Shown here: piece after piece, positions 1 through 10,345 of the stretch | Layout: every line of letters starts with the position of its first letter | How positions within the stretch are numbered: the first letter of the stretch is position 1 | Assembly: GCA_902604355.1 (NCBI GenBank) | Contig: CACKYN010000003.1 | Span: 1 to 64,000 of the forward strand | Origin: an uncultured Pelagibacteraceae bacterium | GTDB taxonomy: Bacteria > Pseudomonadota > Alphaproteobacteria > Pelagibacterales > Pelagibacteraceae | Direction: 5' to 3' | DNA: 64,000 nt | The notes under the pieces: generated by a model | Told to the model about the DNA's origin: nothing | Seen by the model: only the letters and a program-made list of their open reading frames with translations | Database searches by the model: none | Made by a program: the position numbers and the translations under genes

Positions 1-1459
1 CTGTATCAGCAGCTTGCCCAACGGTAGTTTTTCCTTTTTCTTCAATTTTAACACTTACTGTAGCTTGTGCGTCAGTTCCCTCTGTTACAGCATGCACTTG
101 ATATAATTGTAAATTAACATCATGTGGAAATAGTGTTTTAATACATTTAAAAATTGCATCAACTGGACCATCTCCAGTTTCTGATGCTTTTTTAACATCA
201 CCATATACGTCTAAAGTCATTTCAGCTCTTTGAGGTTCACCTGTTCCGGCAAAAACTTTTAAAGATTTAAGACTGATTGCGTTAACTTTGTTATCAATAA
301 TTAAACTATCATCTATAAGTGCAACAATATCTTCATCGTAAACATGTTTTTTCTTATCTGCTAATACTTTAAACTTAGCAAAAGCATTGCCAACAACGTC
401 ATCAGTCAAGTCTGGATAACCTAAACTATTTAATTTGTCCTTAAATGCGTGTCTGCCAGAATGTTTACCCATTACTAATGAGGTTTGTTTCACACCAACA
501 CTTTCAGGTGTCATAATTTCATAAGTTTGTCTATTTTTAAGCATACCATCTTGATGAATGCCTGCTTCATGAGCAAAAGCATTTTTACCAACAATTGCTT
601 TATTGTATTGCACGGGAAAACCTGTTGCGTTTGACACAATTTTAGAAGCTTTACTTAAAAGTGTTGTATTAATTCCTGTTTCATAAGGCATCAAATCTGG
701 CCTTGTTTTGATTGCCATTACAACTTCCTCAAGCGCTGCATTTCCAGCTCTTTCACCTAAACCATTTATCGTACATTCAATTTGTCTAGCACCAGCCTGA
801 ACTCCTGCTAAAGAATTTGCAACTGCTAAGCCTAAATCATTATGACAGTGAGTAGATAAAACTGCTTTATCTATATTTGGAACTTTATTTAACAAAGTTT
901 GAATTATTTTTGTAAACTCAGATGGAATAGTATAACCAACTGTATCAGGAATATTTATTGTTGTTGCTCCATTTTTAATAGCAAGCTCTACTGTTTTGCA
1001 CATAAAATCCATATCTGTTCTTGTTCCATCTTCGCATGACCATTCAACATCATCTGTAAATTTTCTAGCATAGGCTACATGTTGTTTAATTGACTCGTAG
1101 ACATCTTCTGGTGACATATTTAATTTATGTTTCATATGAAGAGGACTTGTTGAAATAAATGTATGTATTCTAAATCTTGGAGCATGCTTTAATGCCTCAT
1201 AAGCTCTATCAATGTCTTTTTTAGAATGTCTTGATAATCCTGCTGGAATTGATTTTTTTAAAATCTTACTAACTTCAGTTACTGCTTCGAAATCTCCAGG
1301 TGATGCAATCGGAAAACCAGCTTCAATAATATCTATGCCCAATTCATCAAATACTCTAGATATTTGGATTTTTTCTTCCAAACTCATAGATGCACCTGGT
1401 GATTGCTCACCATCTCTCATAGTAGTATCAAAAATTATTACTCTATCTTTACTGCTCAT
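1..1459 (-). CDS. leuA: 2-isopropylmalate synthase, C-terminus cut by window edge
   Basis: Condenses acetyl-CoA with 2-oxoisovalerate, the first committed step of leucine synthesis. The N-terminus (FDTTMRDGEQSPGAS) carries the DRDGEQ-type signature of the HMGL-like TIM barrel, and STHCHNDLGLA near residue 205 is the metal-binding HxH motif. The C-terminal regulatory domain is present but the window ends about 486 codons in, roughly 30 short of the usual length. It lies downstream of ilvC with a 106-bp gap, so it may be the last gene of an ilvBNC-leuA group or have its own promoter. ATG start at 1457-1459. Function is secure. Confidence 0.96.
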   Translation of the reverse strand, partial: MSSKDRVIIFDTTMRDGEQSPGASMSLEEKIQISRVFDELGIDIIEAGFPIASPGDFEAVTEVSKILKKSIPAGLSRHSKKDIDRAYEALKHAPRFRIHTFISTSPLHMKHKLNMSPEDVYESIKQHVAYARKFTDDVEWSCEDGTRTDMDFMCKTVELAIKNGATTINIPDTVGYTIPSEFTKIIQTLLNKVPNIDKAVLSTHCHNDLGLAVANSLAGVQAGARQIECTINGLGERAGNAALEEVVMAIKTRPDLMPYETGINTTLLSKASKIVSNATGFPVQYNKAIVGKNAFAHEAGIHQDGMLKNRQTYEIMTPESVGVKQTSLVMGKHSGRHAFKDKLNSLGYPDLTDDVVGNAFAKFKVLADKKKHVYDEDIVALIDDSLIIDNKVNAISLKSLKVFAGTGEPQRAEMTLDVYGDVKKASETGDGPVDAIFKCIKTLFPHDVNLQLYQVHAVTEGTDAQATVSVKIEEKGKTTVGQAADT

Positions 1460-1565
1460 AAATAAATTTTATTGAAGACTTATATTACAATCTATGAGTG
1501 AGATTGCAAAATAAATGTTAAATTTTGACTATATTTTTAGGACCTTTTTGGGTCTTTATAAAAAT

Positions 1566-2600
<1,035 letters not shown>

Positions 2601-2606
2601 TTATAA

Positions 2607-3155
2607 TTAACTAAATATTTTGGCACCTCTTGTCATTGCCACAGCCCCGGTTCTAGAAGCGCTAATAAGTCCCCAAGGTTTTAATTTTTTACTAAGTTTA
2701 TCAATTTCTCTTCTAAGCGCTGTTATTTGAAAAACTTTAGATGTTTTGGTTTCATCTAAAATAACTAAATCAAATTTTTTACAAGCATTTAGACACTTTT
2801 CCATTTTATTTTTTTTTCCAACAATTTTAAACAATGCCATTTCTTTAAATATTACATTTTTGTCTTCTCTTTTAAATTCTGCGACTTTATGAACAGGTAC
2901 TAATTTAGTTAATTGAAGCTTGATTTGATCAATTACTTGGAGTGTTCCTGTTGTAACAATTGTAATTCTAGAAATATTTTTAACTGCATCTACTTCTGCA
3001 ACAGCTAATGATTCAATATTATATCCTCGACCAGAAAATAGTCCAACTACTCTTGCAAGCACACCGGCTTCGTTATCAACCCAAACCACAAAGATATAAG
3101 TATCAGATTTCTCTTTTTTAGTTGGGATACTATAAGCTGATTTAGATTTTGGCAT
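2607..3155 (-). CDS. ilvN: Acetolactate synthase small (regulatory) subunit
   Basis: Regulatory partner of the large subunit encoded just upstream; in this family it confers valine feedback control and raises catalytic activity. The N-terminal half (from about residue 20, VWVDNEAGVLARVVGLFSG) is a typical ACT domain, followed by the small-subunit C-terminal domain ending near DKLSKKLKPWG. Length 182 aa is normal for the IlvH/IlvN type. Five bases separate it from ilvB and 18 from ilvC, indicating co-transcription. The symbol could equally be ilvH. Confidence 0.95.
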   Translation of the reverse strand: MPKSKSAYSIPTKKEKSDTYIFVVWVDNEAGVLARVVGLFSGRGYNIESLAVAEVDAVKNISRITIVTTGTLQVIDQIKLQLTKLVPVHKVAEFKREDKNVIFKEMALFKIVGKKNKMEKCLNACKKFDLVILDETKTSKVFQITALRREIDKLSKKLKPWGLISASRTGAVAMTRGAKIFS

Positions 3156-3160
3156 TCTGA

Positions 3161-4927
3161 TTAGACTAAGGCTTTGCCTTTTCCTTTGATTTTGTTCTCA
3201 TCTTGATCATTGGGTCCTAATATCATCTGATTGTGAGGTTTTCCTGAAGGTATCATTGGGAAACAATTTTCATTAGGGTCAACATGACAATCAAAAATAA
3301 CTGGGCCTTTATAATCTATCATTTCTTGAATTTTTTCATCTAACTCAGATGGGTTTTCCGCCTTAATTCCCTTACAGCCATAAGCTTCAGCCATTTTTAA
3401 AAAATCAGGAAGTGCTTCAGAATAACTCTCTGAATAGTTTTTTTCATGTAAAAGCTCTTGCCATTGCCTAACCATACCCATGTACTGATTATTTAAAATA
3501 AAAATTTTAATTGGTAAGTTGTATTGAACTGCAGTAGACATTTCTTGCATTGTCATTAATACAGAGGCTTCGCCAGCAATATCAACTACTAACTTTTCAG
3601 GATGTGCAATTTGTACACCTACTGCTGCTGGTAATCCATAACCCATTGTGCCCAAGCCTCCTGAAGTCATCCATCTATTTGGTTTATTAAACTTGTAATG
3701 TTGCGCTGCCCACATTTGATGTTGACCTACTTCAGTAGTTACATAAGTATCTTTATCTTTGGTTAACTCATACAGTCTTTGAACTGCATGTTGAGGCTTG
3801 ATACTATCATTACTGTTAACAAAATTAAGGGAGTCTTTGCTTCTCCATTTTTGTATTTGTTCCCACCACTTGGCAATATTTGATTTATTAGATTTGCTGT
3901 GGCCATTTTTTTTCTTCAATATTGTTTTATTTACTTTACTGATTACTTTCGTAACATCACCCACTATAGCAAGATCAACTTTTATAATTTTATTTATAGA
4001 CGAAGGATCTATATCAATGTGAACCTTTTTTGAGTTTGGAGAAAATTCATCTATTTTTCCAGTGATACGATCATCAAATCTTGCACCAATGTTTATTAAA
4101 AGATCACAATCATGCATAGCATTGTTGGCTTCATATGTTCCATGCATGCCTAACATTCCAAGAAATTGATTATCATCCCCAGGATATGCACCTAAACCTT
4201 GAAGTGTAGAAGTTATTGGAAAGCCAGTTAATTCTACAAACTCTCTTAATGCATCACTTGCCTTAGGGCCTGAATTAATTACTCCACCACCACTGTAAAT
4301 AACCGGTTTTTTTGCATTTTTTAATAAATCAATTAATTGATCTATTTGTTTTTGAGAAAATTCATTTTTAGATTTTCCATTTAATTTTTTTTCTTTTTTA
4401 GGTTTTTTATATTTAGTTTTCGCAAATTGAATATCTTTTGGAATATCGACTAAAACTGGACCAGGTCTTCCTGTGGTTGCAACTTTAAATGCTTCGTGCA
4501 TTATTTCTGATAAATCATTTATATCTTTTACTAACCAATTATGTTTTGTGCAGGGCCTAGTAATACCAGTAGTATCACATTCTTGAAATGCGTCAGTTCC
4601 TATTAAATGTGTTGGAACCTGACCAGAAATACAAACCAATGGAACCGAGTCCATATAAGCATCTGTTAACGCAGTTACAACATTGGTTGCACCAGGACCA
4701 GATGTAACTAGAACAACTCCAGGCTTACCTGATGATCTTGCATATCCCTCAGCTGCATGACCAGCACCTTGTTCGTGTCTCACTAAGATATGTTTAATAG
4801 TGGAATGATTTTTAAGTTCATCATAGATTGGTAAAACTGCTCCACCAGGATATCCAAAAATATGTTCTACCTTTTGATCTTTAAGACATTTAAAGACAAT
4901 TTCTGCACCTGTGTATAATTTTGGCAT
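3161..4927 (-). CDS. ilvB: Acetolactate synthase large (catalytic) subunit
   Basis: Thiamine-diphosphate enzyme that joins pyruvate to pyruvate or 2-oxobutyrate, opening branched-chain amino acid synthesis. The catalytic glutamate lies in RHEQGAGHAAEGYA near residue 50; the central FAD/ROK-like domain and the C-terminal TPP-binding domain (GEASVLMTMQEM, FILNNQYMGMVRQW) follow. One unusual detail is GEAS in place of the common GDGS at the start of the TPP motif. Length 588 aa is typical. Its ATG (4925-4927) lies at the end of an 11-bp inverted repeat described separately. The symbol could also be ilvI. Confidence 0.96.
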   Translation of the reverse strand: MPKLYTGAEIVFKCLKDQKVEHIFGYPGGAVLPIYDELKNHSTIKHILVRHEQGAGHAAEGYARSSGKPGVVLVTSGPGATNVVTALTDAYMDSVPLVCISGQVPTHLIGTDAFQECDTTGITRPCTKHNWLVKDINDLSEIMHEAFKVATTGRPGPVLVDIPKDIQFAKTKYKKPKKEKKLNGKSKNEFSQKQIDQLIDLLKNAKKPVIYSGGGVINSGPKASDALREFVELTGFPITSTLQGLGAYPGDDNQFLGMLGMHGTYEANNAMHDCDLLINIGARFDDRITGKIDEFSPNSKKVHIDIDPSSINKIIKVDLAIVGDVTKVISKVNKTILKKKNGHSKSNKSNIAKWWEQIQKWRSKDSLNFVNSNDSIKPQHAVQRLYELTKDKDTYVTTEVGQHQMWAAQHYKFNKPNRWMTSGGLGTMGYGLPAAVGVQIAHPEKLVVDIAGEASVLMTMQEMSTAVQYNLPIKIFILNNQYMGMVRQWQELLHEKNYSESYSEALPDFLKMAEAYGCKGIKAENPSELDEKIQEMIDYKGPVIFDCHVDPNENCFPMIPSGKPHNQMILGPNDQDENKIKGKGKALV

Positions 4928-4978
4928 TTCTCAATCTAGCTGAAGTTGTACTGATTGGTCAAGTTTTGATTGAGAAAT
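4926..4978 (-). promoter_or_regulatory. Inverted repeat over the ilvB start; possible leader hairpin or promoter
   Basis: Between miaA and ilvB is a perfect 11-bp inverted repeat: ATTTCTCAATC at 4926-4936 and its complement at 4968-4978, 31 bases apart. In the leftward mRNA the downstream arm includes GAG and the first two bases of the ilvB ATG, so folding would hide the translation start. The loop also holds TTGACC (4957-4962) and TAGATT (4933-4938), 18 bp apart on the minus strand, which could be a promoter giving an almost leaderless ilvB message. Both readings are inferences. Confidence 0.45.
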
Positions 4979-5887
4979 TTAAATTTTTTTTAAAAAATTA
5001 TCCAACTCATTTGGTTTTAATTTGAACCAAGAATTCATATTACCTCTTGCCCAAGTACTTTGTCTTTTAGCGTATTGCCGAGTTTTTATTGATATATTCT
5101 CAATAATTTCTCCCAATTCTTTTTCATTATTTAAATATTGTCTTATTTCATTTATCCCAATGGCCTTATTAACGCTTTTGTCTTTTCTGACCTTTAGTTT
5201 GATAAAAGTTTTTACCTCTTTAATTGCTCCATTTTTAATCATTTCCTTAGATCTGACATTAATTCTCTCCATTAGTTCCATACGTGGAAAATCAATGTAG
5301 ATTTTATAAAAGTCACTTTTTTGAAAATTAGATTTAGTATTTTTGTACCATTCATGAATTGATTTCTTGGTATAAAATTTTACTTCATAGGCTCTGATTG
5401 ATCTATGAGAGTCTGTTGGATTAATCTTATTTTTAGAAGCTGGGTCAAGTTCCAAAAGTTTTTTATAAAATAGTTTTTGACCTATTTTTAATTGATGAGC
5501 TCTTATTTGATTTCTAATATTTATCGGTATATTTGGAATTTTTACAAGTCCATCTATTAATCCCTTAAAATATAAACCTGTACCACCGACGAGTATTGGA
5601 GTTTTTTTTCTTCTTTTTATTTCCTCAATTTTTTTTAAAACTAACTTCAGCCAATTTCCAATTGAAAAATTTTTTTTGACATCATGAAAACCGTATAAAT
5701 GATGTTTAATTTTTTGATATTTTTTTTGATCAGGTCTTGCAGAAAGAATCTTTAATTGCTTATAAACCTGCATACTGTCCGCATTGATAATTTCTCCATT
5801 TAATTTTTTTGCAAGTTTAATTGCAAAACTAGATTTTCCCGAAGCAGTTGGTCCAGAAATTAATATTATCTTGGATTTAAAATCCAT
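4979..5887 (-). CDS. miaA: tRNA dimethylallyltransferase
   Basis: Adds an isoprenyl group to A37 of tRNAs reading UNN codons, supporting decoding next to the anticodon. The N-terminus has the P-loop GPTASGKSS (residues 11-19), then the conserved NADSMQVYKQL and VGGTGLYFKGLIDGL motifs, and a C-terminal TRQYAKRQSTW, all diagnostic of IPP transferases. Length 302 aa is normal. It begins two bases after the DegP gene stops and precedes ilvB by 51 bp, so it may share a message with hflK-hflC-degP, as miaA and hfl genes often cluster. Confidence 0.96.
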   Translation of the reverse strand: MDFKSKIILISGPTASGKSSFAIKLAKKLNGEIINADSMQVYKQLKILSARPDQKKYQKIKHHLYGFHDVKKNFSIGNWLKLVLKKIEEIKRRKKTPILVGGTGLYFKGLIDGLVKIPNIPINIRNQIRAHQLKIGQKLFYKKLLELDPASKNKINPTDSHRSIRAYEVKFYTKKSIHEWYKNTKSNFQKSDFYKIYIDFPRMELMERINVRSKEMIKNGAIKEVKTFIKLKVRKDKSVNKAIGINEIRQYLNNEKELGEIIENISIKTRQYAKRQSTWARGNMNSWFKLKPNELDNFLKKI

Positions 5888-5889
5888 GA

Positions 5890-7299
5890 TTAGTCTAACT
5901 TAATTCCGATATATCTTCTCTGGTTTAGATTATTATAAATTGCAAGTAATATCGTTTTCTGATTTGAATTTAAAACTTTTTTTGTAATTTGTTTTAAATC
6001 CTCAATAGTTTTTATTCTTTGTTTTTGGGCCTCAACAATAATGCTATTGACTTCAATTGAACCAGATAAAGGACTATTATTTTGAATACTAGTTATCACA
6101 AGTCCAGTAGTCTGATTTGGTAGTTTACGATTTTTTATATCTTCTTTGTTGAGTTGTCTTACAGTTATTTTTAAATCTTCAATTTGATCAGTTGTATCTG
6201 TTGTTTTTTGTTTCTCACTCAATTTAAAATCTTCAGATGTTTCAAGTCTTCCTAAGACAACATTTTTTATAATTTCTTTTTTATCTCTCCATATTTTAAC
6301 TTCTACATTTTTACCGACTTGTGTCTTGGCAACTATCGATGGTAGTTCTTTCATTTGATTAATTCTTTGGCCATTGAATTCTAAAATAATATCACCAGCT
6401 TTTATTCCAGCTTTTTCTGATGGACTGTTTTCTGCAACACTTGCAACCAAGGCTCCTCTTGGTTTGTCTAATTTTTCAACCTCTGCAATTTCTTTAGTGA
6501 CATCTTGTATTCTTACACCTAACCATCCTCTTTTAGTTTCTCCAAATTCTATTAGTTGATTAATTATAACTTGAGCACTGTTTGATGGAATTGAAAATCC
6601 AATACCAATTGAACCGTTTCGACCTAAAATAGCAGTATTGATCCCTATAACATTTCCCTGCATATCAAACAAAGGTCCGCCAGAATTTCCTGAATTAATT
6701 GATGCATCAGTTTGAATGAAATCTTCATATCTAGATAGACCAATTGATCTGTTTCTTGCTGAAATAATTCCAGCTGTAACTGTTCCCCCCAAACCAAATG
6801 GGTTTCCAATTGCAATCACCCAGTCACCTATTCTGGCTCTGTCTGAGTCACCAAAAGCAACAGGTATAAACTTTTCATCAGTTTCTAATTGTAAAACAGC
6901 TATATCCATTAGTGGATCAGCTCCTAATACTTTTGCCTTAAACTCTTGATCACCATTTACTCTAACGATTATATCATCTGCATCTTGAATTACATGATTG
7001 TTAGTTATAACAATACCTTTTTCATCTATTATAAATCCTGATCCTAATGCAGCTGATTGCCTTTCTTGAGGATCTCCAAACTCTTTAAACATGTCTCCAA
7101 AGGGTGATCCTGGAGGAAATTGAAATGGAAGTGGATTAGACTTTGTAACTACTGTTGTTGATGTAGAAATATTTACAACAGATGGCATTAATTTTTCAGC
7201 AAGGTCAGCAAAAGACTCTGGAACAGGTTTTGAATAAGATTTGTTAAAAAAACTAAGAGATATAATTATGGTAATAAATATAATTTTAATTTTTTTCAT
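5890..7299 (-). CDS. degP: DegP/Do-like periplasmic serine protease
   Basis: Periplasmic protein quality-control protease and chaperone. Residues 1-23 form a signal peptide (KIIFITIIISLSFFNKSYS). The trypsin-like triad is visible: His in ITNNHVIQDADD, Asp in DPLMDIAVLQL and Ser in NSGNSGGPLFD. A PDZ domain follows (GWLGVRIQDVT onward), and a second, more diverged PDZ-like domain occupies roughly the last 90 residues. Length 469 aa agrees with the Do family. It sits directly below hflK/hflC, a common alphaproteobacterial arrangement linking membrane and periplasmic proteolysis. Confidence 0.95.
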   Translation of the reverse strand: MKKIKIIFITIIISLSFFNKSYSKPVPESFADLAEKLMPSVVNISTSTTVVTKSNPLPFQFPPGSPFGDMFKEFGDPQERQSAALGSGFIIDEKGIVITNNHVIQDADDIIVRVNGDQEFKAKVLGADPLMDIAVLQLETDEKFIPVAFGDSDRARIGDWVIAIGNPFGLGGTVTAGIISARNRSIGLSRYEDFIQTDASINSGNSGGPLFDMQGNVIGINTAILGRNGSIGIGFSIPSNSAQVIINQLIEFGETKRGWLGVRIQDVTKEIAEVEKLDKPRGALVASVAENSPSEKAGIKAGDIILEFNGQRINQMKELPSIVAKTQVGKNVEVKIWRDKKEIIKNVVLGRLETSEDFKLSEKQKTTDTTDQIEDLKITVRQLNKEDIKNRKLPNQTTGLVITSIQNNSPLSGSIEVNSIIVEAQKQRIKTIEDLKQITKKVLNSNQKTILLAIYNNLNQRRYIGIKLD

Positions 7300-7485
7300 T
7301 TAACTTTTTATATAATAAATAATTATAAATCCTATAATTGCAAAGATAAGTCCTCCTGTTCTTAATTGACTATCTTTTAAGAATTCTAATTTTTTTAACA
7401 TATTTTTCATTTTTGCCGGAAATATGGCGTATAAAATTCCTTCTATGAATAAGAATAAACCAAAAGCTATGGCTAGCTCATTCAT
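7300..7485 (-). CDS. DUF2065-family small membrane protein
   Basis: A 61-residue protein with two hydrophobic segments (about residues 3-22 and 43-59) separated by a basic stretch rich in lysine and leucine. The pattern IEGILYAIFPAKMKNML and a GGLIFAIIGFIIIY end matches DUF2065 proteins, which are very often found beside hflC. The function is unknown. It is wedged between hflC (7 bp upstream) and the degP-like gene (no gap), so it is almost certainly co-transcribed with them. Confidence 0.85.
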   Translation of the reverse strand: MNELAIAFGLFLFIEGILYAIFPAKMKNMLKKLEFLKDSQLRTGGLIFAIIGFIIIYYIKS

Positions 7486-7492
7486 TTAAAAT

Positions 7493-8365
7493 TTATTGTT
7501 GAATTTCAGGTTTTATATTGCCAAAAAATTTGAAGAATTCACTATCAGGAGATAAAATTAAAGATGTTTCTCCGCCAATCAATGCTTTTTCATAAGCTTG
7601 CATTGCTCTATAAAATGCAAAAAATTCAGGATCTTGACCAAATGCATCTGCAAAGATTTTATTTCTTAAACCATCCCCTTCACCTTTCATTATCTCTGAC
7701 TGTTTTTGAGATTCTGCTAGTATAACAGTGACTTCTTTGTCTGCAGTTGAAGTAATTGTGACTGCCATCTCTGCACCTTTTGCTCTAAATTCTTTTGCTT
7801 CTCTTTCCCTCTCGGTTTGCATTCTTCTATAAATCGCATCACTATTTGCTTGTGGAAGATCAGCTCTTTTTATCCTTACATCAACAATAGTAATACCAAA
7901 GTTTTTCGCTTCGTTATTAACACCTTCTTTAATCAAAGCCATTTGTTTTGATCTGTCCTGAGAAAGTAATGTTTGTAGTTCTTCTTGACCTAGAACATTT
8001 CTAATTCTTGAGTTTATAATTGTAGATAATCTTGATCTCGCTACCCTTTCGTCACCAACAGAAATATAAAACTGAAGTGGATCAACAATTTTAAATCTTG
8101 CAAATGCATCAACAATTAAACGTTTTTGATCAGATGCGATAACCTCTTCTGGTGGTGTATCCAAGTTTAATATTCTCTTATCGAGATAAACTACGTTTTG
8201 AATAAAAGGAATTTTGAAATTCAAGCCAGGTTTTGTAATTATTCTTTTTGGATCACCAAATTGAAGAATTATTGCCTGATTGACTTCCTTAACGATTATT
8301 ACTGATAAGAAAGCTAAAAGACCTATTGCAATAATTAATCCACCTAAAATTTTTCCAGCTCTCAT
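7493..8365 (-). CDS. hflC: HflC, membrane protease modulator
   Basis: Band-7/SPFH protein that with HflK forms a membrane complex around the FtsH protease. It has one N-terminal transmembrane segment (about residues 7-26) and then the SPFH domain (EVNQAIILQFGDPKRI onward) followed by a charged helical region (REREAKEFRAKGAEMA). Length 290 aa is typical. It starts immediately after hflK, so translation is probably coupled. ftsH itself is in this window at 35677-37569, not adjacent. Confidence 0.96.
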   Translation of the reverse strand: MRAGKILGGLIIAIGLLAFLSVIIVKEVNQAIILQFGDPKRIITKPGLNFKIPFIQNVVYLDKRILNLDTPPEEVIASDQKRLIVDAFARFKIVDPLQFYISVGDERVARSRLSTIINSRIRNVLGQEELQTLLSQDRSKQMALIKEGVNNEAKNFGITIVDVRIKRADLPQANSDAIYRRMQTEREREAKEFRAKGAEMAVTITSTADKEVTVILAESQKQSEIMKGEGDGLRNKIFADAFGQDPEFFAFYRAMQAYEKALIGGETSLILSPDSEFFKFFGNIKPEIQQ

Positions 8366-9469
8366 TTAATTAGTAACTTTCTTTTTTAATTCAGGGAGTG
8401 GTAAGTAAGGCACTACTCCTGAACCTGCGTTTTTTTCAATAATAACTTTATCAATATCGGCTAAAACCTTTTCCATCGTTTCTAAATACATTCTTTCTTG
8501 AGTCACTACTTTTGCATTTTTGTATTCATTATATATAGATACAAATCTGCTCGCTTCACCTTCCGCTTTAGCTACAACCTCTTTTTTGTAAGCTTCAGCA
8601 GCTTGTAAGATTTTTTGACCTTCTCCTCTTGCTCTCGGAATAACATCGTTTGCATAAGCTTCTGCCTCGTTTTTAGATCTTTCCATATCTGCTCTTGCAG
8701 CTTGTACATCTCTAAATGCATCAATTACTTGATCTGGTGGATCAGCTTTTTGAGTTTGAACCTGTGTAATTTGAATTCCACTTTCATAATCATCTAAGAT
8801 ATTTTGTATAATCTCTTGTGTTTCTACCTCAATTTTTGATCTTCCCTCTGTTAAAATTGGTTGAATATCACTTTTTGCTATAACTTCTCTCATAGCTGTT
8901 TCAGCAGCTGCTTTGACTGTACCTTCTGGGTCTTGTATCTTAAATAAAAAATTTCCCGCGTCTTTAATTACCCAAAATACTGAGAAGTCTATGTTCACAA
9001 TATTTTCGTCACCAGTCAGCATTAAGCTTTCTTGTGGAACATCTGCAACTCCTCCACCAGTTGAAAAACCACTGTCTCTCTCAGATCTAAAGCCAATATC
9101 TATTCTATTAACTTTAGTAACTTTAGGTGTAAGCACATTCTCTACAGGAAAAGGTATGTGATAATTTAATCCTGGTTGAGTGGTTTTAATAAATTTACCA
9201 AATCTTAACACAACACCTTGTTCATCAGGTAGAACTCTATAAAGCCCACTTGCCAACCAAACAAAAGCTAAAACTAGTAATATTAATCCAACAGATTTAC
9301 CGCCTGATGATTTTCCACCAGGTAAAAATTTTTTAATTTTATCTTGTATCTCTTTTATAATTTCATCTATATTCGGAGGTCTAGGACCTCTTCCTGAACC
9401 ATTATTATTTCCACCACCTGGAGGTGATCCCCATGGGCTTCCACCCCTACCTCTGAAATCATCTGACAT
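8366..9469 (-). CDS. hflK: HflK, membrane protease modulator
   Basis: Partner of HflC in the complex that regulates FtsH. The first 35 residues are glycine- and proline-rich (GRGGSPWGSPPGGGN), as is usual for HflK; a transmembrane segment lies at about residues 60-78 (SVGLILLVLAFVWLASGLY), followed by the SPFH domain (PDEQGVVLRFGKF). Length 367 aa is normal. It is the first gene of the leftward hflK-hflC-DUF2065-degP-miaA run, and its promoter must lie in the 51 bp shared with mrp or inside mrp. Confidence 0.96.
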   Translation of the reverse strand: MSDDFRGRGGSPWGSPPGGGNNNGSGRGPRPPNIDEIIKEIQDKIKKFLPGGKSSGGKSVGLILLVLAFVWLASGLYRVLPDEQGVVLRFGKFIKTTQPGLNYHIPFPVENVLTPKVTKVNRIDIGFRSERDSGFSTGGGVADVPQESLMLTGDENIVNIDFSVFWVIKDAGNFLFKIQDPEGTVKAAAETAMREVIAKSDIQPILTEGRSKIEVETQEIIQNILDDYESGIQITQVQTQKADPPDQVIDAFRDVQAARADMERSKNEAEAYANDVIPRARGEGQKILQAAEAYKKEVVAKAEGEASRFVSIYNEYKNAKVVTQERMYLETMEKVLADIDKVIIEKNAGSGVVPYLPLPELKKKVTN

Positions 9470-9520
9470 ATGCCAAAGTATATAGTGTCTTTATTACAAA
9501 AAACAAGTAATGATAGTTGT

Positions 9521-10345
9521 ATGTCAGATAAAAAGCCTGAACTTAGTGCCGCAATGAAACAGAAGCTTCAGCCTAAGAAATTCACAAAAAATCCTATATT
9601 AGGAACCAAATTTACAATCGCTATTTCAAGTGCAAAAGGTGGTGTTGGAAAATCTACTTTTGCTACAAATTTAGCTTTAGCCTTAAAACAAGTCGGTTGT
9701 AAAGTGGGATTATTGGATGCTGACATTTATGGTCCTTCTATTCCGAAAATGTTAGATATTAATGAAAAACCTAAAAGTGACGGCCAAAAATTAGAACCTA
9801 TTGTTAAGTATGATATTCAATGTATGTCCATTGGTTTCTTAGCTGACCAACAGACACCAATGATATGGCGTGGACCAATGGTTACAAGCGCAATTAAAAC
9901 TTTCACTCAAAAAGTTAATTGGAAAGATTTAGATTTTATAATTGTTGATATGCCACCTGGCACAGGAGATACACAGTTAACTTTTTCACAAGAAATAAAA
10001 ATGGATGGTGCAATAATAGTTTCTACCCCACAAGAGGTTGCTCTTTTAGATGTTAAAAGAGGTATAAAAATGTTTGATAAACTTGGGGTAAAAATCTTAG
10101 GGTTAGTAGATAATATGAGTTTTTTTATTGGAGATGATGGTAAAAAATATAAAATATTTGGCGAAGGTGGTGTTAAAAAAACAGCAGAAGAATTTGAAAA
10201 AGAATTTTTAGGAGAAATACCAATTAATCCTGAAGTGGGAAAAACTTCAGATGATGGAAAACCCTTAGTAGAATCAAATCCAAATCACGAAATTTCAAAA
10301 ATATATTTAGATTTTGCTAATAAAATCAAATCAACTTATCTTTAA
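9521..10345 (+). CDS. mrp: Mrp/ApbC-family Fe-S cluster carrier ATPase
   Basis: P-loop NTPase that carries and delivers iron-sulfur clusters. The deviant Walker [18 protein letters not shown] is near residue 36, followed by [11 protein letters not shown] and the Walker B region [13 protein letters not shown] chose the ATG at 9521; an in-frame ATG at 9470 touches the divergent hflK ATG and would leave no promoter space. At 274 aa it lacks the N-terminal MIP18/DUF59 domain of longer Mrp proteins, and the usual C-terminal CxxC is not evident. Its last 20 bases overlap the convergent thyX. Confidence 0.92.
   Translation: MSDKKPELSAAMKQKLQPKKFTKNPILGTKFTIAISSAKGGVGKSTFATNLALALKQVGCKVGLLDADIYGPSIPKMLDINEKPKSDGQKLEPIVKYDIQCMSIGFLADQQTPMIWRGPMVTSAIKTFTQKVNWKDLDFIIVDMPPGTGDTQLTFSQEIKMDGAIIVSTPQEVALLDVKRGIKMFDKLGVKILGLVDNMSFFIGDDGKKYKIFGEGGVKKTAEEFEKEFLGEIPINPEVGKTSDDGKPLVESNPNHEISKIYLDFANKIKSTYL

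Noticed and set aside
1460-1565. Possible terminator between ilvC and leuA
   Set aside because: The GACC/GGTC stem at 1541-1554 is only 4 bp and not followed by a clear T-run in the leftward direction. No riboswitch or leader peptide is recognisable in this gap.
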